Assembly (NCBI RefSeq): GCF_011044975.1
Contig: NZ_JAAKZV010000014.1
Coordinates: 1-64,000, forward strand
DNA: 64,000 nt
Reading direction: 5' to 3'
Source: Streptomyces coryli
GTDB lineage: Bacteria > Actinomycetota > Actinomycetes > Streptomycetales > Streptomycetaceae
In this document: positions 62,398 to 64,000 of the stretch, piece after piece
How positions within the stretch are numbered: position 1 is the stretch's first letter
How the letters are laid out: every line of letters begins with the position of its first letter
Notes under the pieces: generated by a model
The model's database searches: none
Told to the model about the DNA's origin: nothing
What the model saw: the letters and a program-made list of their open reading frames with translations, nothing else
Translations under genes and position numbers: made by a program

Positions 62398-63186
62398 ATG
62401 CACCTGACCGCCGGACAGCAGTGGTGGGCGCCGCTGACCCAGCCCTTGTACGACCGTGACCGGCTTCGTGCCCGCCTCCTCGTCCTGCCGCACTCCGGCG
62501 GCGGGCCCAACCGCTACCGGGAGCTGGTCGCCGGCCTCCCGGAGGATTTCGAGGTACTCGGGCTCACCCTGCCCGGCCGGGAACGCCGGCTGGGGGAGCC
62601 GCTCGGCGCGGTGCTGGACGACGTCATCGGCAGCCTCGACGAGATCCACCGGAACGGCCCGCCCCTGCCCACAGTGATCTTCGGACACAGCCTGGGCGCC
62701 GGCCTCGGCCTGCACCTGGCCCACGCCCTCGGGCCGCAGTGCCACGCCCTGGTGGCCTCGGCACAGGCCCCGCAGGAACGGGTCGGACGACGCCCGGACG
62801 GCACCGACGACGACCTGCTCTCCATACTCGAGCGCAGCGACGCCAACGTCCCCCCGGAGATCCTGGAGGACGACGAGTGGCGCGCCACGGTGCTCAGAAC
62901 ACTGCGCGCGGACCTGAGGCTGGGCATCCAGGCCGCCGGCCTCACCGAGGGCATCCGTATCGCGGCCCCCATCACGGTCCTGTGCGGCCGCGAGGACCGC
63001 CTCATCCCCCTCGACCAACTGACAAACTGGCGCACTTACACGAGCGGCCCCTGCGAGGTAACCCTCTTCCCGGGCGGCCACTTCGCCCTCTTCGACGCCA
63101 TCAACAGGCAGTCGATAACCGGCGTACTGGAACAACACCTCACCATGGCCGCAGCCGATGCGGGATACCGCACCGCCACCGCCTGA
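62398..63186 (+). CDS. Type II thioesterase (Ser nucleophile)
   Basis: The 262-residue alpha/beta hydrolase has LLVLPHSGGGPNRYREL, elbow FGHSLGAGLGLHLA, acid in CGREDRLI and His in FPGGHFALF. The ATG at 62398 follows GGAAAGGA. It is the fifth thioesterase-fold protein of the cluster and the third with a normal Ser. It probably edits carrier domains, and it marks the right end of the cluster just before a strong terminator. Confidence 0.88.
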   Translation: MHLTAGQQWWAPLTQPLYDRDRLRARLLVLPHSGGGPNRYRELVAGLPEDFEVLGLTLPGRERRLGEPLGAVLDDVIGSLDEIHRNGPPLPTVIFGHSLGAGLGLHLAHALGPQCHALVASAQAPQERVGRRPDGTDDDLLSILERSDANVPPEILEDDEWRATVLRTLRADLRLGIQAAGLTEGIRIAAPITVLCGREDRLIPLDQLTNWRTYTSGPCEVTLFPGGHFALFDAINRQSITGVLEQHLTMAAADAGYRTATA

Positions 63187-63196
63187 CCTTTCACCC

Positions 63197-63232
63197 GCGA
63201 AGCCCCGGCCGCACGAGCGGCCGGGGCTTCGC
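63197..63232. terminator. Bidirectional terminator, perfect 16-bp stem
   Basis: Arms 63197-63212 and 63217-63232 pair perfectly around ACGA. It lies between converging genes (thioesterase and EccC) and probably marks the cluster boundary. Confidence 0.93.
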
Positions 63233-63257
63233 CTGAGCACCTCTCGAAGCGATGGCC

Positions 63258-64000
63258 TCAATCCGCAAGGGCGGTCTGGATGAGCTGCGGGCTGCGGCCG
63301 CGGCGGACGAGGCTGCCGCGGCCTGGAGGCTGGTGGGAGGGGTACAAGCCGGGGAAGAGCTGGCCTTCGCCGCGTTCGCCGGCCATGACCAGGGCGGTGG
63401 CGCCGGACTCGCGCAGACCGGCGAGGAACGGCTCGTACATGGCGCGGGAGCTGCCGGCCACCCGGCGGGTGACGACGAAGTGCAGACCGATGTCTCCGGC
63501 GACCGGGATATACGGCAGGAAGGACTCCAGGGGCCGCTGCCCCGCAGTGGTCAGGATGTCGTAGTCGTCGACGAGGATGACGACGCGCGGGCCGGAGAAT
63601 TCGCCGGGCCCCGCGTTCAGGTCCTCGGCGCCCGGGAGGCGTTTCTCCAGCTCGCCCGCGATGCCGCCGGCCAGGCCGGCGGCCAGCTTGGGATTGTGGG
63701 CATAGCCACCCAGATACGAGTCCGGGACCGTACCGCGCAAGCCGCGACGCGGGTCGAAGACCGCCAGCACCAGTTCGTCCTCGTCGTAACGGGCGGTCAG
63801 CTGCTGGGTGAGGAGCTTGAGCAGGTTCGTCTTGCCGCACTCGTCGTCGCCGAGGACCAGGAAGAACGGCTCGCGCTCAAAGTCGGCGAAGACCGGTTCG
63901 AGGTTGGTCTCGTCGATGCCGAAGGCGATCCCGCGCTCCGGCTGGGCATCCCCCCGCGGGAGTTCGGCGGCCGGCAGCACCCGGGGGAGCAGCCGGACGC
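63258..64000 (-). CDS. eccC: Type VII secretion ATPase EccC-like, C-terminal part (partial)
   Basis: The frame is open to the right edge, so the start is outside the window. The visible ~247 residues form one FtsK/SpoIIIE-type ATPase domain: PRVLPAAELP lead-in, Walker A GDDECGKTNLL, Walker B PRVVILVDDYDIL, and an ending PPGRGSLVRRGRSPQLIQ typical of the last EccC domain. EccC drives export of WXG100 proteins across the membrane. It is transcribed toward the NRPS cluster and separated from it by a strong terminator, so it most likely belongs to the flanking chromosome. Confidence 0.85.
   Translation of the reverse strand, partial: VRLLPRVLPAAELPRGDAQPERGIAFGIDETNLEPVFADFEREPFFLVLGDDECGKTNLLKLLTQQLTARYDEDELVLAVFDPRRGLRGTVPDSYLGGYAHNPKLAAGLAGGIAGELEKRLPGAEDLNAGPGEFSGPRVVILVDDYDILTTAGQRPLESFLPYIPVAGDIGLHFVVTRRVAGSSRAMYEPFLAGLRESGATALVMAGERGEGQLFPGLYPSHQPPGRGSLVRRGRSPQLIQTALAD

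Overview
The window is high-GC, densely packed actinobacterial DNA, almost certainly Streptomyces. GTG starts, ATGA/GTGA gene overlaps, an AfsR/SARP-type regulator, a LmbU-family regulator and a few TTA codons all point that way. Nearly all of it is one nonribosomal peptide synthetase (NRPS) gene cluster. On the right it meets a type VII secretion EccC-like gene.

Layout. (1) 1-5574, regulation: a winged-helix regulator, a LmbU homologue, a small secreted protein with DPGGW repeats, and a large SARP/NB-ARC/TPR regulator. (2) 5658-10492, minus strand: NRPS A (C-A-PCP-E, in which both the C and E active-site motifs are broken) and a free PCP. (3) 10810-13995: a phosphopantetheinyl transferase, argB and argD. 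(4) 14011-14577: an unknown protein containing an 84-bp tandem duplication. (5) 14874-41312, the main plus-strand operon: MbtH, free A domain, free PCP, FAD oxidoreductase, then NRPS B (C-A-PCP-E-C-PCP), NRPS C (C-A-PCP-E-C-A-PCP) and NRPS D (C-A-nMT-PCP-E-C-A-PCP). (6) 41375-45859, minus strand: a threonine-coded A-PCP protein with a broken C region, an SDR, and a thioesterase-like protein with a Cys nucleophile. (7) 46193-58099: NRPS F (C-A-PCP-TE with a wrecked A domain), a type II thioesterase, a seven-gene set for an unusual precursor, and an ABC exporter. (8) 58215-61262: free PCP, P450, a second Cys-nucleophile thioesterase-like protein, and an ordinary thioesterase. (9) 61416-63186: a DUF4097 protein and one more thioesterase. 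(10) 63258-64000: EccC.

How the genes may work together. Reading B-C-D-F colinearly gives an acyl or aminoacyl starter (free A/PCP/flavoenzyme), a D-aliphatic residue, a residue with no A domain of its own, a D-residue with code DVFSVASYAK, a basic residue (argB/argD could supply ornithine), an N-methyl-D-aromatic residue, a residue with code DVFSVAAYAK, and a last residue whose A domain looks dead, released by the TE. Two modules therefore need amino acids delivered in trans. The cluster also has two thioesterase-like proteins with Cys in place of Ser, each beside a separate loading/tailoring set (Thr A-PCP + SDR; PCP + P450). This resembles the SyrB1/SyrC/SyrE and CmaE aminoacyl-shuttle logic, apparently used twice. 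It is the main inference of this annotation, and the donor-to-acceptor pairing is not settled by sequence alone.

Regulation. Three very similar palindromes (CTGTCCTG-N4-CAGGACAG type) lie upstream of the operons at 10607, 14606 and 46080, with a weaker copy at 5658. TTA codons occur in the winged-helix gene, in the LmbU gene and twice in NRPS B, suggesting bldA control at both regulatory and biosynthetic levels. I see no tRNA, rRNA, CRISPR array or insertion sequence. I cannot name the product.
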